Source: Sulfurimonas sp. (GTDB lineage: Bacteria > Campylobacterota > Campylobacteria > Campylobacterales > Sulfurimonadaceae). Taken from it: a DNA stretch of 64,000 nt. Numbering within the stretch: position 1 is the first letter of the stretch; every line of letters starts with the position of its first letter. A model generated the notes under the pieces. It worked only from the letters and a program-made list of their open reading frames with translations, was not told the DNA's origin and ran no database searches. The stretch spans positions 1 to 64,000 of the forward strand of contig NZ_JALOAN010000005.1 of NCBI RefSeq assembly GCF_023228785.1. Direction: 5' to 3'. A program made the position numbers and the translations under genes. Of this stretch, positions 17,108 to 26,868 are shown one piece after another.

Positions 17108-19128
17108 AAGAAACCTTTAAGTAGCTTCCCCACCTCTTTATCTAAAGACTTTTCAACTTCTTTTTTGATAGCCTTTTCTGCTTCTTTTTTCATTAGCTCT
17201 TTAGCATCTATACTTACTTTTGGGGAGGAAATATCTCCTCTTAGAGTTACTGATATAGGATTTTTATTTGCGACTATATCTATCTTAGAGTCTACAGTAT
17301 TTGCTTGTGTGTTTAACCTTGTGTTTTTTGTTTTTATAGATGATGTGTTTGAGCTTAGATCTAGAGATGTTGTGATCTTATGAGCATCTATATCAGCATT
17401 TACATCACCTTTAAATTTTTCAGCATATAGATTTATCCTTGCATACTGTTTTATAAGATCTAGCATCTGATTTTTTGTAAATGTTCCATCTTTTAAATAA
17501 CCACTAAATTTACCTTTTTTAAGAGCGAGGTTATAGTTAATGTTTGCATCTAATGATGACTTAAACATCTCTGGGTAGATGAGCATGTGGAGTGCATCTA
17601 GTGTTTGAATATTTTTTATATCAGCTTTAAAGTCATCGTTGTAAAGCTTTGCCACAATCTCTCCACCTGCTACTTTTGAGTAGACATTTAGAGTCATATC
17701 TTTATCTTGAGTAAAGTCTCCATTAGCAACTAAAGAACCTCTCATATGTTGCTCAGTTGCGAAGTATAAGTTATCAAGATTTGGTATGCTTACTTTATAG
17801 TCACTGACTATTTTGCCACTTTTAATATTTACCTCTGCACTCTTAATGTTAAAGTTTGCCAAATTAGAATCTAAATCTACTTTAGTAATAAGCATATCTT
17901 TATCTAGTGAAGTTTTTGTATCTAACCTATAAGAAGTTTTCGGCATCTTAGATTTAAACTCATATGTTTTTGTAATATAGTTTGAATCCAGAAGCCCCTC
18001 TCTAATGCTAGTCGTTATCTCGCCTTTTAGTTTTGAGGCTCTTGCATCTGTTATATCTGCTTCTAAAAAGAGCTTTGCATCTGTATAGTGTGGCTGTTTT
18101 ACCATATAAAGAGCTTTTGCAATATCAAGATGTTTGATCCTAGCTTTAACGCTTTTTGGCTCAAAATCTTCTAATGTAGCAAGAATTAGTGTTTCAGAAG
18201 ATGCAATATCACTAATAGCATCAACCACAAGCTTATCTTTCGTACCTTTTGCAGTTCCATCAACTCTAAGTGAGCCTCTAACATCTGCCCCGCTGATAGG
18301 CTTTAAGAGCGCTAACTCTTTTATATCTAAAGCGTACTTCACATCTAGCTTTAGTGGTTCTGGGATCAATGAACCCGATGAAGTCACTTTAAAAAGATTA
18401 GAGATAAGATCGTAGTTATAGACAACATCCGCACCCTTTAGTTTTGCCTTAAGTGACATATCAAAAGTAGTTTTTAGAGGGATAGTAATGTTAAAATCAT
18501 CTCTCATAACTCTACTATTTAAACTACCATTTTTAGTTTTTAAAACCACATCCCCATCAAGAGCATTTGGCTCTATGCTTTTAAAGTTTAGATCTAGATT
18601 TATCTTTGCATCTGCATAGTTTTTTTGCGCACCCATCTCTAAAAGCTCATCTAACTTTGCTCCATCAATTTTAGCAATAATAGAAGTTGGATCTAGATCT
18701 TTTAGTTCAACATGATAAGAAGTAACGCTCGAAGCCACATCACTAACTCCATCTACAGTTATAAAGCCTAGATCTCCTTTTACATTTCCATTTGTAAAAA
18801 ATGAGTTACGAAGTTCTACATTTGTCAGAGCTTTAAGTGATGAGAGATCATTTAACTCTACTGCATAATCAAGATCAAAACTTTGTGCAAAGAGTGAATA
18901 AGAGCCTTTTACTTTGATAATGTTTTGTTTATTTATCTCCAAAACAACATCAATTTCACTCATACTTAGAGAAAAAGTTGTAAGTTCGCTATCCATTTTA
19001 GTCTGCTCTTTTATCTTTAACTCTATTGTCGGTGCAATCATTGAGTTACCTAAAGATGTAAATGCAATTACATAAATTAAACCTATTAAACCTATCAATA
19101 TCCCAAAAATCCATGCTAAGATCTTCAT
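17104..19128 (-). CDS. AsmA/TamB-like envelope protein
   Basis: I start at the ATG at 19128, preceded by GGAGGA. The 674 residues have one N-terminal membrane anchor (about 4-25). Then comes a very long, repetitive beta-rich region with many short strands, ending in an amphipathic KKEAEKAIKKEVEKSL tail. This layout is that of AsmA-like bridge proteins, thought to carry phospholipids between inner and outer membranes. Exact subfamily not determined. The gene is monocistronic and divergent from grpE. Confidence 0.65.
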   Translation of the reverse strand: MKILAWIFGILIGLIGLIYVIAFTSLGNSMIAPTIELKIKEQTKMDSELTTFSLSMSEIDVVLEINKQNIIKVKGSYSLFAQSFDLDYAVELNDLSSLKALTNVELRNSFFTNGNVKGDLGFITVDGVSDVASSVTSYHVELKDLDPTSIIAKIDGAKLDELLEMGAQKNYADAKINLDLNFKSIEPNALDGDVVLKTKNGSLNSRVMRDDFNITIPLKTTFDMSLKAKLKGADVVYNYDLISNLFKVTSSGSLIPEPLKLDVKYALDIKELALLKPISGADVRGSLRVDGTAKGTKDKLVVDAISDIASSETLILATLEDFEPKSVKARIKHLDIAKALYMVKQPHYTDAKLFLEADITDARASKLKGEITTSIREGLLDSNYITKTYEFKSKMPKTSYRLDTKTSLDKDMLITKVDLDSNLANFNIKSAEVNIKSGKIVSDYKVSIPNLDNLYFATEQHMRGSLVANGDFTQDKDMTLNVYSKVAGGEIVAKLYNDDFKADIKNIQTLDALHMLIYPEMFKSSLDANINYNLALKKGKFSGYLKDGTFTKNQMLDLIKQYARINLYAEKFKGDVNADIDAHKITTSLDLSSNTSSIKTKNTRLNTQANTVDSKIDIVANKNPISVTLRGDISSPKVSIDAKELMKKEAEKAIKKEVEKSLDKEVGKLLKGFF

Positions 19129-19201
19129 ACAATCCTCCAAAAAATATATATTATATGGTTAAGATCATACTAAAAATAGCTTTAAAATATCATTTCTTAG
19201 A

Positions 19202-19222
19202 CTTGATATAAGAAGACTCAAG
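19202..19222. promoter_or_regulatory. HAIR-like HspR operator upstream of grpE-dnaK
   Basis: CTTGATA, seven bases, then ACTCAAG. The HAIR consensus bound by the repressor HspR is CTTGAGT-N7-ACTCAAG, so 12 of 14 conserved positions match with exact spacing. It lies 30 bp upstream of the -35 box of grpE. HspR control of grpE-dnaK is established in Campylobacter and Helicobacter. No CIRCE (HrcA) element is visible. Confidence 0.65.
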
Positions 19223-19252
19223 TTAATTTATACAAAAAAACTAAAGTAAGAC

Positions 19253-19281
19253 TTGACATTGTTACACTCAATATGTATAAT
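19253..19281 (+). promoter_or_regulatory. Consensus sigma-70 promoter of grpE-dnaK
   Basis: TTGACA (19253-19258), 17-bp spacer, TATAAT (19276-19281): a full consensus match, unusual in this window, where most promoters have only the -10 box. The predicted start is near 19288. Such a strong promoter fits repressor-controlled heat-shock genes. Confidence 0.9.
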
Positions 19282-19319
19282 TGTGTTATCTTTTTAAAAA
19301 AAGGAGTGATTTAACAACT

Positions 19320-19877
19320 ATGCAAAACAAATCAGATGAAGAACAATATACTCAGTCCGAAGAAGAGACAAGTATAGACACGCTAAATGATGAGGCAGAA
19401 GCTGAAGCTGAAGCTGTAGAAAACGAGTTTGATCTTCTTCAAGAAGAATTGATAGCTCTAAAAGATAAATATGCTAGAGTTCATGCTGATTTTGATAATA
19501 TTAAAAAAAGGCTAGAACGTGAAAAGTACACTGCACTAGACTATGCAAATGAGAAGTTTGCAAAAGATTTGATTCCAGTTATGGACTCACTTCAAGGTGC
19601 TCTAAACTCTGCTAACGCAGAAGCAAACAAAGCAGAACTTTTTGATAATCTAAAAGAGGGTATAGAGCTTACATATAAGCAACTTATAACTTCTTTAGAA
19701 AAACATGGCGTAACAATGGTATCTCACGATGAACCATTCGATCCAAACATTCACAACGCTGTTCAAAGCGTCGAGAGTGAAGATGTAGAGAGCGGACAAA
19801 TAGTCCAAACCTTTCAAACAGGTTACAAGTACAAAGATAGACCGTTGCGTGAAGCAATGGTAATAGTGGCGAGTTAA
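19320..19877 (+). CDS. grpE: Nucleotide exchange factor GrpE
   Basis: GrpE releases ADP from DnaK. I start at the ATG at 19320; a longer TTG start at 19281 would overlap the -10 box. The 185 residues have an acidic N-terminus, a long coiled coil (EEELIALKDKYARVHADFDNIKKRLE) and a C-terminal beta domain ending in TGYKYKDRPLREAMVIVA. AGGAG lies 13 bases upstream, a slightly long spacing. hrcA, which often precedes grpE, is absent here; the upstream neighbour is the divergent AsmA-like gene. Confidence 0.95.
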   Translation: MQNKSDEEQYTQSEEETSIDTLNDEAEAEAEAVENEFDLLQEELIALKDKYARVHADFDNIKKRLEREKYTALDYANEKFAKDLIPVMDSLQGALNSANAEANKAELFDNLKEGIELTYKQLITSLEKHGVTMVSHDEPFDPNIHNAVQSVESEDVESGQIVQTFQTGYKYKDRPLREAMVIVAS

Positions 19878-19903
19878 GCAAGTTAAGCTTTAAAAAGTGA
19901 CAA

Positions 19904-19989
19904 GGTATCTCAAAGAGGCACAAGTGCCGAGAGCCTTGCGCTGAGCAAAACCAAGCGTTAGCGTAGGTAGCGGAATTACTTCCGATACC
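19904..19989 (+). ncRNA. Structured RNA element in the grpE-dnaK spacer
   Basis: The 176-bp spacer holds a region closed by GGTATC (19904-19909) and GATACC (19984-19989). Inside are a hairpin TCTC/GAGA with GGCA-CAAG-TGCC (19908-19932), CGCTGA pairing with TTAGCG (19939-19963), and a hairpin CGGAA-TTAC-TTCCG (19971-19984). It could be a processed mRNA element setting the GrpE:DnaK ratio, a thermosensor or a dispersed repeat. It matches no RNA family I recognise. Confidence 0.45.
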
Positions 19990-20053
19990 GTGATAAAATA
20001 GATGGAGCGAATGAATTTGCTTCATTTTATAAAATAAAATTAAGGAAATTTCA

Positions 20054-21949
20054 ATGAGTAAAGTTATTGGTATAGATTTAGGAACAACAAATTCATGTGT
20101 AGCAGTTTATGAGGGTGGTGAAGCGAAAATCATCCCAAATAAAGAGGGTAAAAATACAACTCCTTCAATAGTTGCTTTCACAGATAAAGGCGAGGTTTTA
20201 GTAGGTGATCCTGCAAAACGTCAAGCTATCACAAACCCAGAGAAGACTATCTCTTCTATAAAGAGAATTATGGGTCTTATGATGAATGAGGAAAATGCTA
20301 AAGAGGCACATGACAAAGTAACTTATAACATCGTTGATAAAGATGGTTCAGCTGCTGTTGATGTAGCAGGTAAAATCTACACTCCTCAAGAGATCTCAGC
20401 TAAGATTTTATCTAAGCTAAAAGAAGATGCAGAGGCGTACATTGGTTCTACTGTAACTGACGCAGTTATTACAGTTCCTGCATACTTTAACGATGCTCAA
20501 AGAAAAGCGACAAAAGACGCTGGAACGATCGCAGGACTAAATGTTCTTCGTATTATAAACGAGCCAACTGCATCTGCACTAGCTTATGGTCTTGAGAGCA
20601 AAGCTGAAGAGAATGTTTTAGTATATGACCTTGGTGGTGGAACATTTGATGTTACAGTTCTTGAGATCTCAGATGGTACGTTTGAAGTTCTATCAACTGA
20701 TGGTAATGCATTTTTAGGTGGAGATGACTTTGATAATAAGATCGTTGATTTCCTAAATAGTGAGTTTAAAAACTCTCATGGCATAGATCTCAAAAACGAC
20801 AAAATGGCTCTACAACGTCTAAAAGACGCAGCTGAAAATGCTAAAAAAGAGCTAAGTTCTTCAACTGAGACTGAGATAAATTTACCATTTATAACAATGA
20901 CAGATGCAGGGCCACAACACTTAGTTATCAAACTAACTCGTGCTAAATTTGAGGGAATGATCTCTACACTTATTGAAGAGACTATCCAGCACATTAGAGT
21001 AGCTATGAAAGAAGCAAAACTAGACAACAATGAGATCAAAGAGATTATCATGGTTGGTGGTTCTACTCGTGTTCCAGCAGCTGCAGAGGCAGTTAGCAAG
21101 TTCTTTGGTGGAAAAACACTTAACAAAAGTGTTAACCCTGATGAAGTTGTAGCTGCGGGTGCTGCTATTCAAGGTGGAGTTTTAAGAGGAGATGTTAAAG
21201 ATGTTCTTCTTCTAGATGTTACTCCTTTATCACTAGGTATTGAGACTTTAGGTGGAGTTGCTACTAAGATTATTGAAAAAGGTACTACGATTCCTGTTAA
21301 AAAATCTCAAGTATTCTCAACAGCAGAAGATAACCAACCAGCGGTAAGTATCTCAGTTGTTCAAGGTGAGAGAGAGTTTGCAAAAGATAACAAATCTTTA
21401 GGACTTTTCGAACTTGGTGATATCCCAGCAGCACCAAGAGGAGTACCTCAAATTGAAGTTACATTTGATATCGATGCAAATGGTATTTTAACTGTTAGTT
21501 CAACTGACAAAGGTACAGGAAAATCTCAGTCAATCACAATTTCTGGTAGTTCAGGACTTAGTGAAGAAGAGATTAACAAAATGGTTCAAGATGCAGAAGA
21601 GAACAAAGCAGCTGATGGCGAGAGAAAAGCTATGGTTGATTTGAGAAATCAAGCTGATGCTCTTATTGCTCAAACTGAGAAGTCTCTAACTGAGATGGGT
21701 GAAAAAATCGAAGCTGATGAAAAAGTAAAAATAGAAGCTGCAATTAGTGACCTAAAAGATACTCTAAAAGATGAGTCTGCTACTAAGGCTCAAATAGAAG
21801 AGAAAGTAAAAACTCTTACTGAAGCAAGTCATAAAATGGCTGAACAAATGTACAAACAAGATCAATCTGGCGAAGAAGCTGGTGATGCTGAGGCGCAAAA
21901 GAAGAAGAAAAAAGACGATGAAGATGTAATCGACGCTGAGATAGAGTAA
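20054..21949 (+). CDS. dnaK: Chaperone DnaK (Hsp70)
   Basis: An ATP-driven foldase working with GrpE and DnaJ. The 631 residues carry the nucleotide-binding domain ([45 protein letters not shown]) and the substrate-binding domain with [14 protein letters not shown]. The lid ends in an acidic and lysine-rich tail ([16 protein letters not shown]) with the usual DnaK EVID-like ending. AAGGAAAT lies before the ATG. dnaJ is not in the window. Confidence 0.98.
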   Translation: MSKVIGIDLGTTNSCVAVYEGGEAKIIPNKEGKNTTPSIVAFTDKGEVLVGDPAKRQAITNPEKTISSIKRIMGLMMNEENAKEAHDKVTYNIVDKDGSAAVDVAGKIYTPQEISAKILSKLKEDAEAYIGSTVTDAVITVPAYFNDAQRKATKDAGTIAGLNVLRIINEPTASALAYGLESKAEENVLVYDLGGGTFDVTVLEISDGTFEVLSTDGNAFLGGDDFDNKIVDFLNSEFKNSHGIDLKNDKMALQRLKDAAENAKKELSSSTETEINLPFITMTDAGPQHLVIKLTRAKFEGMISTLIEETIQHIRVAMKEAKLDNNEIKEIIMVGGSTRVPAAAEAVSKFFGGKTLNKSVNPDEVVAAGAAIQGGVLRGDVKDVLLLDVTPLSLGIETLGGVATKIIEKGTTIPVKKSQVFSTAEDNQPAVSISVVQGEREFAKDNKSLGLFELGDIPAAPRGVPQIEVTFDIDANGILTVSSTDKGTGKSQSITISGSSGLSEEEINKMVQDAEENKAADGERKAMVDLRNQADALIAQTEKSLTEMGEKIEADEKVKIEAAISDLKDTLKDESATKAQIEEKVKTLTEASHKMAEQMYKQDQSGEEAGDAEAQKKKKKDDEDVIDAEIE

Positions 21950-21967
21950 TCTATCTTGGCTTAAGTG

Positions 21968-23302
21968 TTAGATGTCACTTTCGCTTCTAACACTATCTCT
22001 TCCACTCTTTTTTGCAATATATAGAGCCTTATCGGCTCTGTTTATTGCGTCTTGCATCTCTTCACCTTCTCTAACTTCAGAGACTCCAAAACTAGCTGTT
22101 ATTGTTCCAACTTTATCAATTTTCACTTCTCTTATAGATTTTTGAATCTTATTTGCAATTGAAATTGCGCCTTCTAGATCCGCTGTTGGGAGAAGGATAA
22201 TAAACTCTTCACCTCCCCATCTACAAACTATATCTACTCCTCTTAGCACCAAAAGAAGCATTTTAGAAACCTCTACTAGAGCTTTATCTCCGACATTATG
22301 TCCAAATATATCATTTACTTTTTTAAAATGATCTATGTCTATGAGTATGACAGACATTTTGTTGTGTCTTTGAACCATGGATGCATAAGAAGATAGATAT
22401 AGTTGGGTAAATTTATGTCGATTATAGAGACCTGTGAGTGCATCTGTGGATGCTAGATTTTCATACTCTATATTTTTAGTTTGAAGTTTTTTATTTATAT
22501 CTCTTAACTCCTCTTGATACTCTTTCATAAGTGAACTCCACTTTGAGTAAGTAAGTGTTATAAGCTCTTTTTGTGAGATTATCCCAGAGAGAGTTCCATC
22601 ATCATCTACAACTATAACTCTCTTAAACTGTCTCTCTTTTAAAAAAGTAAGTGCTTCTCTAATAGAAAAAGTTTTCTTGATGGATTGAACTGGAGATGAC
22701 ATATGTTTTTCTATCTCAACATCTAGGTCAATATCATTTTTAACAAGTCTCATAATATCTTTAGTTGTAAAGATACCAATAGGAATTAAATCTTCTACAA
22801 CTACAACATTGTCATAAAGATTGCTAACCATGTCTTCAAGCAGAGATAAAATCTTAGCGTCTTTTTTAACCCACTTCATTCTTCTGCCGAGTTTTAAAAA
22901 ATCCTCTAAGCGATAGTTGTCCATCAAGGTATCAGGATCAATATTTTCTGTGATATCAGTATGAGTTATAAGACCATAAAGGGTTGAATCATCATTTATA
23001 ACGCAGATATACTCTATAGAATTGTTTAAGTAATCTATAGCTTCTAATATATTTTGGTTTTTATTGATCGTTGGCACATTTACAAGCTGAATATCTTTAA
23101 GTGGTGTTTTTATATCTATTTTACTTGTTTTAAGGTTTAAAATATCTATAATTCCAACTACAAAATATCTGTCATTATCAACAACTATAATATTTCGATG
23201 CTCGCCCTTTAACATCTTAGCAATTGCATCTTCAAAAGTATGTTTTATATCTATTGATACTACTTCTTTTGTAGCAATATCACCGATATTTGGAAATTTC
23301 AT
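21968..23302 (-). CDS. Diguanylate cyclase with four CBS domains
   Basis: A cytoplasmic protein of 444 residues without membrane segments. Four CBS motifs occupy about 1-255 in two tandem pairs (for example NIIVVDNDRYFVVGIIDI and RVIVVDDDGTLSGIIS). A coiled linker leads to a GGDEF domain with TDALTGLYNRHKF and GGEEF, with I-site RGVD five residues before it. CBS pairs bind adenine nucleotides, so c-di-GMP output may follow AMP/ATP, S-adenosylmethionine or similar; this is inference. The catalytic site looks active and product-inhibited. It lies 13 bp downstream of folP. Confidence 0.9.
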   Translation of the reverse strand: MKFPNIGDIATKEVVSIDIKHTFEDAIAKMLKGEHRNIIVVDNDRYFVVGIIDILNLKTSKIDIKTPLKDIQLVNVPTINKNQNILEAIDYLNNSIEYICVINDDSTLYGLITHTDITENIDPDTLMDNYRLEDFLKLGRRMKWVKKDAKILSLLEDMVSNLYDNVVVVEDLIPIGIFTTKDIMRLVKNDIDLDVEIEKHMSSPVQSIKKTFSIREALTFLKERQFKRVIVVDDDGTLSGIISQKELITLTYSKWSSLMKEYQEELRDINKKLQTKNIEYENLASTDALTGLYNRHKFTQLYLSSYASMVQRHNKMSVILIDIDHFKKVNDIFGHNVGDKALVEVSKMLLLVLRGVDIVCRWGGEEFIILLPTADLEGAISIANKIQKSIREVKIDKVGTITASFGVSEVREGEEMQDAINRADKALYIAKKSGRDSVRSESDI

Positions 23303-23315
23303 ATTAACCTTCCTT

Positions 23316-24458
23316 TTATATATTATCTAGCGCTTTTTGGATTTTTATAGCTTGAACATGTTCACTTACATCATGAGCTCTAATGATACTTGCACCATTT
23401 CTTATGGCTTCAAGATGCAAAGCAAGAGTTCCAGCAAGTCTTTGCTGTGGATCTGATGGTGAGATCTTATCTATCATAGATTTTCTTGAAGCTCCAATAA
23501 GAAGAGGTTTTTGCAGAGTTAAAAAATGCTCAAGATGTTTGATAAGTGCTAGATTATGCTCTTGTGTTTTCCCAAAACCAATACCAACATCTAAGACAAT
23601 ATCATCCACTCCATAACTCTGAGCTTTTTCTATTCTTTGTGTAAAAAACTCATATATATCACTCAAGACATTGTTATACTCTGGTTTTTTCTGCATAGTT
23701 TTAGGTGTTCCTTGCATATGCATGATAATAGCTTGTGCCTTAAAACTAGCTACAAGCTTACAAACCTCATCATTTGCTAAACCTGTTATGTCATTTACTA
23801 TATTAAATCCACTCTCTAGTGCTTTGTTTATAACTATTGGCTCATAACTATCGATGCTAAAGCTTGCTCTCTCATAGAGTCTTTGCTCTTTTATGGCTTT
23901 GAGAATCGGCTCAACTCTTTGTAGCTCTTCTTTTGGATCTACTGCTTTTGTGTTTGGTGCAGAAGAGACTCCACCGATATCTATAATGTCAGCACCCTCT
24001 TCTATCATAAGTTCTATCTTTTTTATAGCATCGCTATCTACAAATCTACTTTGAGAGAAAAAACTATCATCATTTGCATTTATAATGCCCATGACTTTAA
24101 AGTTATTTGGTTTTTTTACTTTTAATATATCTTGTAGATATTTTGCTAAGATTTTTAGGCCAAAAGGTTGTGCTAACTCTTTTTTACTTAGTATTTTTAG
24201 ATGTTTTGTAGTAGCTATTAGAATGCAATTTACTCTTGGTGTCTGTGCAATGATTGTACCTTTTGGTACTGCTAGATCTGCTCCGATAGAGAGTGCATCT
24301 TGCTTTAAAATGTTTGCGGCTCCAACATGAAGATCTCGTATGTAGATGAGATGTGTTTGCATCTTAGATCTAAGAACACTACTTCCACCCGCATCAACGC
24401 CTAGATCTGCTAAGTACTTCTTTGCATCTATGCTACTTGATAATTTTTCAACTTGCAT
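23316..24458 (-). CDS. folP: Dihydropteroate synthase, long epsilonproteobacterial form
   Basis: Joins hydroxymethyl-dihydropterin diphosphate and p-aminobenzoate in folate synthesis; this enzyme is the sulfonamide target. The 380 residues exceed the usual 270-280 because of an N-terminal extension of about 115 residues. The core has MGIINANDDSFF, IDIGGVSSAPN, IVNDITG, VLDVGIGFGKT and LLIGASRKSMI; the common motif form is MGILNVTPDSF, so the first block is slightly unusual. It overlaps holB by 11 bp, keeping the lysC-hobA-holB-folP order I recall from Helicobacter. Confidence 0.93.
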   Translation of the reverse strand: MQVEKLSSSIDAKKYLADLGVDAGGSSVLRSKMQTHLIYIRDLHVGAANILKQDALSIGADLAVPKGTIIAQTPRVNCILIATTKHLKILSKKELAQPFGLKILAKYLQDILKVKKPNNFKVMGIINANDDSFFSQSRFVDSDAIKKIELMIEEGADIIDIGGVSSAPNTKAVDPKEELQRVEPILKAIKEQRLYERASFSIDSYEPIVINKALESGFNIVNDITGLANDEVCKLVASFKAQAIIMHMQGTPKTMQKKPEYNNVLSDIYEFFTQRIEKAQSYGVDDIVLDVGIGFGKTQEHNLALIKHLEHFLTLQKPLLIGASRKSMIDKISPSDPQQRLAGTLALHLEAIRNGASIIRAHDVSEHVQAIKIQKALDNI

Positions 24459-25065
24459 CTATAAATCCCATTAAGATAAGAGCTAAAACACTTTGAGGTC
24501 TTGAGTTTAACTCTAAGAGTCTATAAGCTTTGTCAAAGTTGTCTAGTTGGGCTCTTGTGAGGATAAGCATATCAACTACTGTAGCTCTATGATAGAGTGC
24601 TTCTAGCATAAGCTTTGCATCCTGTCTTGATATTCTAGCATTTGTTTTTAAAAATGTAAAAATTGCTGCATAATCAAGTCTAGCTATATTTAATTCACAC
24701 TCATTTGCTAGTTGAGCTTTTTCACCTTTAATAATAGGAAGTCTAGAACGAATTGTTGCAAGAAGGTTTGATTTTGTAGGAGAGATAATTATATAAACAA
24801 TATTTCTAGGAGGCTCTTCTATAACCTTTAGTAGAGAGTTTTGAGATACTGTGTGAAACTCAGATGCAGCGAGTATAATGTACTTTGTCTCAGACTCACT
24901 TATGTAAGATTCCGCTACAACTGCTTTTGCATGTTCGAGTAAAAACTTCTCTTCATGTACCACCACTACTCTGTTTGGTTTAAGACTCTCTTGAAGTTTT
25001 GATATCTCCACTTCTATATCGCTAGAGATTATGATGTGACTCTTTATCTTGTTATGAGCTAACAT
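24448..25065 (-). CDS. holB: DNA polymerase III delta' subunit (short form)
   Basis: A clamp-loader subunit of the replicative polymerase. I start at the ATG at 25065, within the end of hobA, with GGAGAGG upstream. The 205 residues are short for delta'. The LKVIEEPPRNIVYIIISP and IRSRLPII motifs are those of the clamp-loader family (sensor region, SRC-like arginine). No Walker A loop is visible, as expected for a non-ATP-binding subunit. The 14-bp overlap with hobA suggests coupled translation. Confidence 0.85.
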   Translation of the reverse strand: MLAHNKIKSHIIISSDIEVEISKLQESLKPNRVVVVHEEKFLLEHAKAVVAESYISESETKYIILAASEFHTVSQNSLLKVIEEPPRNIVYIIISPTKSNLLATIRSRLPIIKGEKAQLANECELNIARLDYAAIFTFLKTNARISRQDAKLMLEALYHRATVVDMLILTRAQLDNFDKAYRLLELNSRPQSVLALILMGFIDAS

Positions 25066-25600
25066 CAACCTCTCCAAATATCGTGGCATTTAGGGATGCG
25101 TCAAAAAGTTTGTAAAGTTGTATTAGTTTTATATCTATCATTGGATCATATGATTTTAGAGTAAAACCATTATGAAACTCTTCATCAAATATCCAAAAGT
25201 AGCTATTATCCCTTCTCTTTGCTATATCTGATCTTTTGTCATCTCCCTTGCCTATATACCAAAAAAAGAAGTCTTCTTTATATGATAAAGAGATCATATC
25301 TTCGACAACATCTATCATCTCTCCTCCACTTATATGTCTGTAGTGTTCGTACAGACTATCCATGCTAACTATTGGCAATAGCGGTCTATCAAGATTCATA
25401 GCGTTTATTGAGCTAAGTATATACTTCTCAAACCATTTTCTCTTCTCATCAGTGATAAGAATGATAGTTTTACCCTCTAGGATCTGCTCTAAGGCTAAAG
25501 AGAGAGGATTCGTCCAGTCAAATCTCTGCTCTTCAAGCCAGCTTAAAAATGCTCCATCTTCTCGTATAGCGTCAAGACTCCACTGTGCAAAATCTAACAC
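25052..25600 (-). CDS. hobA: HobA, DnaA-binding initiation regulator of Campylobacterota
   Basis: HobA is a tetrameric protein that binds DnaA and helps assemble it at oriC in Helicobacter; it is a structural counterpart of DiaA. The 182 residues match in pattern: FAQWSLDAIREDGAFLSWLEE at the N-terminus, ERxWFxxYILSxxN-like KRKWFEKYILSSINAM, and a C-terminal KLIQLYKLFDASLNATIF. Identification also rests on position between lysC and holB. The start is a GTG at 25600 with GGAG upstream; no ATG fits. A 16-codon ORF overlaps this start. Confidence 0.88.
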   Translation of the reverse strand: MLDFAQWSLDAIREDGAFLSWLEEQRFDWTNPLSLALEQILEGKTIILITDEKRKWFEKYILSSINAMNLDRPLLPIVSMDSLYEHYRHISGGEMIDVVEDMISLSYKEDFFFWYIGKGDDKRSDIAKRRDNSYFWIFDEEFHNGFTLKSYDPMIDIKLIQLYKLFDASLNATIFGEVDVSS

Positions 25601-25644
25601 TTCTTTAGCTCCACTAAAGCTTCAACAAGAGGATTTTCTTGCAT
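25594..25644 (-). other. 16-codon ORF bridging lysC and hobA
   Basis: An ATG overlapping the lysC stop (TAATG) opens a frame encoding MQENPLVEALVELKKC, whose stop overlaps the hobA GTG start by seven bases. It may serve only to carry ribosomes from lysC into hobA. A frameshift extending HobA at its N-terminus is another reading. Coding status unproven. Confidence 0.35.
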
Positions 25645-26855
25645 TATTTATCTAACTCATATGCATCATGAAGTCCTCTGACTGCAAGTTCAGCATACTT
25701 CTCATCTATAACCATAGAGACTTTGATCTCCGAGGTTGATATCATATTTATATTTATATTATTCTCAGCCATCGTAGTAAAAGCTTTTGCAGCAACACCG
25801 GTGTGAGACTTCATTCCAACACCAACTATTGAGACTTTACACATCTCTTCATTGTAAGAATCAGCTCTGATATCGCCTTTTTGGATAAACATGGAAACTA
25901 CATTTTTTGCATCAAGCAGATCGCCTCTTGCTACTGTAAAATCAATGTTTGTGTTTGAATCATGTGCTTTATTTTGGATTATCATATCTATGTTTACATC
26001 GCTTTGAGCCAGTGCGTTAAATATCTCCGCAGCAATGCCAGGTCTATCTTTTACACCCATCAAAGAGACGCGAGCTTGATTTTTATCCAGTGCTATTCCA
26101 CTTACTAATGGTTTTTCCATGATATTTTCTTCCTTTGTTATTAGTGTTCCCTCTTCGTTTGAGAAACTTGTTCTTGTTACTAGATTTACATTTAATTTTT
26201 TTGCTAACTCTACTGAGCGGTTTTGAAGAACTTTTGCACCCAAAGATGCGAGCTCTAACATCTCATCATAAGAGATCATATCAAGCTTTCTTGCTTTTGG
26301 CTCTATTCGTGGATCTGTTGTGTAGATCCCGCTGACATCAGTGTAGATCTCACATAGATCTGCTTTTATAGCTCCTGCAATTGCCACAGCACTAAGGTCA
26401 CTTCCACCACGACCTAGTGTTGTTACTCTGCCATCAGGAGTTACCCCTTGAAAACCAGCAACAACTATGATCTTACCCTCTTTTAAGGCTTTGTTCATTG
26501 TAGTTGGATCTATCTCTTCTATGCGTGCTTTTGTATGAAGAGTATCTGTAACTATCCCTGCTCTTCGCCCAGTCATAGAGACAGCATCATGACCTAATTC
26601 ATTTAAAGCAATAGCTAAAAGTGAAGCAGTTACTCTCTCCCCTGAACTAAGAAGCATATCCATCTCAGCTTTTGATGGGTTTTTTGAAAAATGTTCAGCA
26701 TATCCAACTAGTTTATTTGTCTCTCCACTCATTGCAGAAACCACTATAACTAGATCATTGCCAGCTTTTTTTGTCTCACTCACGCGATTAGCAACGTTTT
26801 GGATTCGTTCTAGATCTCCAACACTTGTTCCGCCAAATTTTTGTACTATTAACAT
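25644..26855 (-). CDS. lysC: Aspartate kinase
   Basis: First step of Lys, Met, Thr and diaminopimelate synthesis. The 403 residues begin with VQKFGGTSVGDLERI and continue with an amino-acid kinase domain (VVSAMSGETNKLV, TTLGRGGSDLSAVA, ICEIYTDVSGI-like LCEIYTDVSGIYTTDPR). Two C-terminal ACT domains (about 265-400) mediate feedback control. Length is normal for the monofunctional class. A single-step diaminopimelate dehydrogenase (39 kb) acts later in the same pathway. Confidence 0.97.
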   Translation of the reverse strand: MLIVQKFGGTSVGDLERIQNVANRVSETKKAGNDLVIVVSAMSGETNKLVGYAEHFSKNPSKAEMDMLLSSGERVTASLLAIALNELGHDAVSMTGRRAGIVTDTLHTKARIEEIDPTTMNKALKEGKIIVVAGFQGVTPDGRVTTLGRGGSDLSAVAIAGAIKADLCEIYTDVSGIYTTDPRIEPKARKLDMISYDEMLELASLGAKVLQNRSVELAKKLNVNLVTRTSFSNEEGTLITKEENIMEKPLVSGIALDKNQARVSLMGVKDRPGIAAEIFNALAQSDVNIDMIIQNKAHDSNTNIDFTVARGDLLDAKNVVSMFIQKGDIRADSYNEEMCKVSIVGVGMKSHTGVAAKAFTTMAENNININMISTSEIKVSMVIDEKYAELAVRGLHDAYELDK

Positions 26856-26868
26856 TTAAGTCCTTAAC

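Noticed and set aside
19253..19320. CIRCE element for HrcA at grpE
   Set aside because: No TTAGCACTC-N9-GAGTGCTAA or close variant is visible; a HAIR-like site is present instead.
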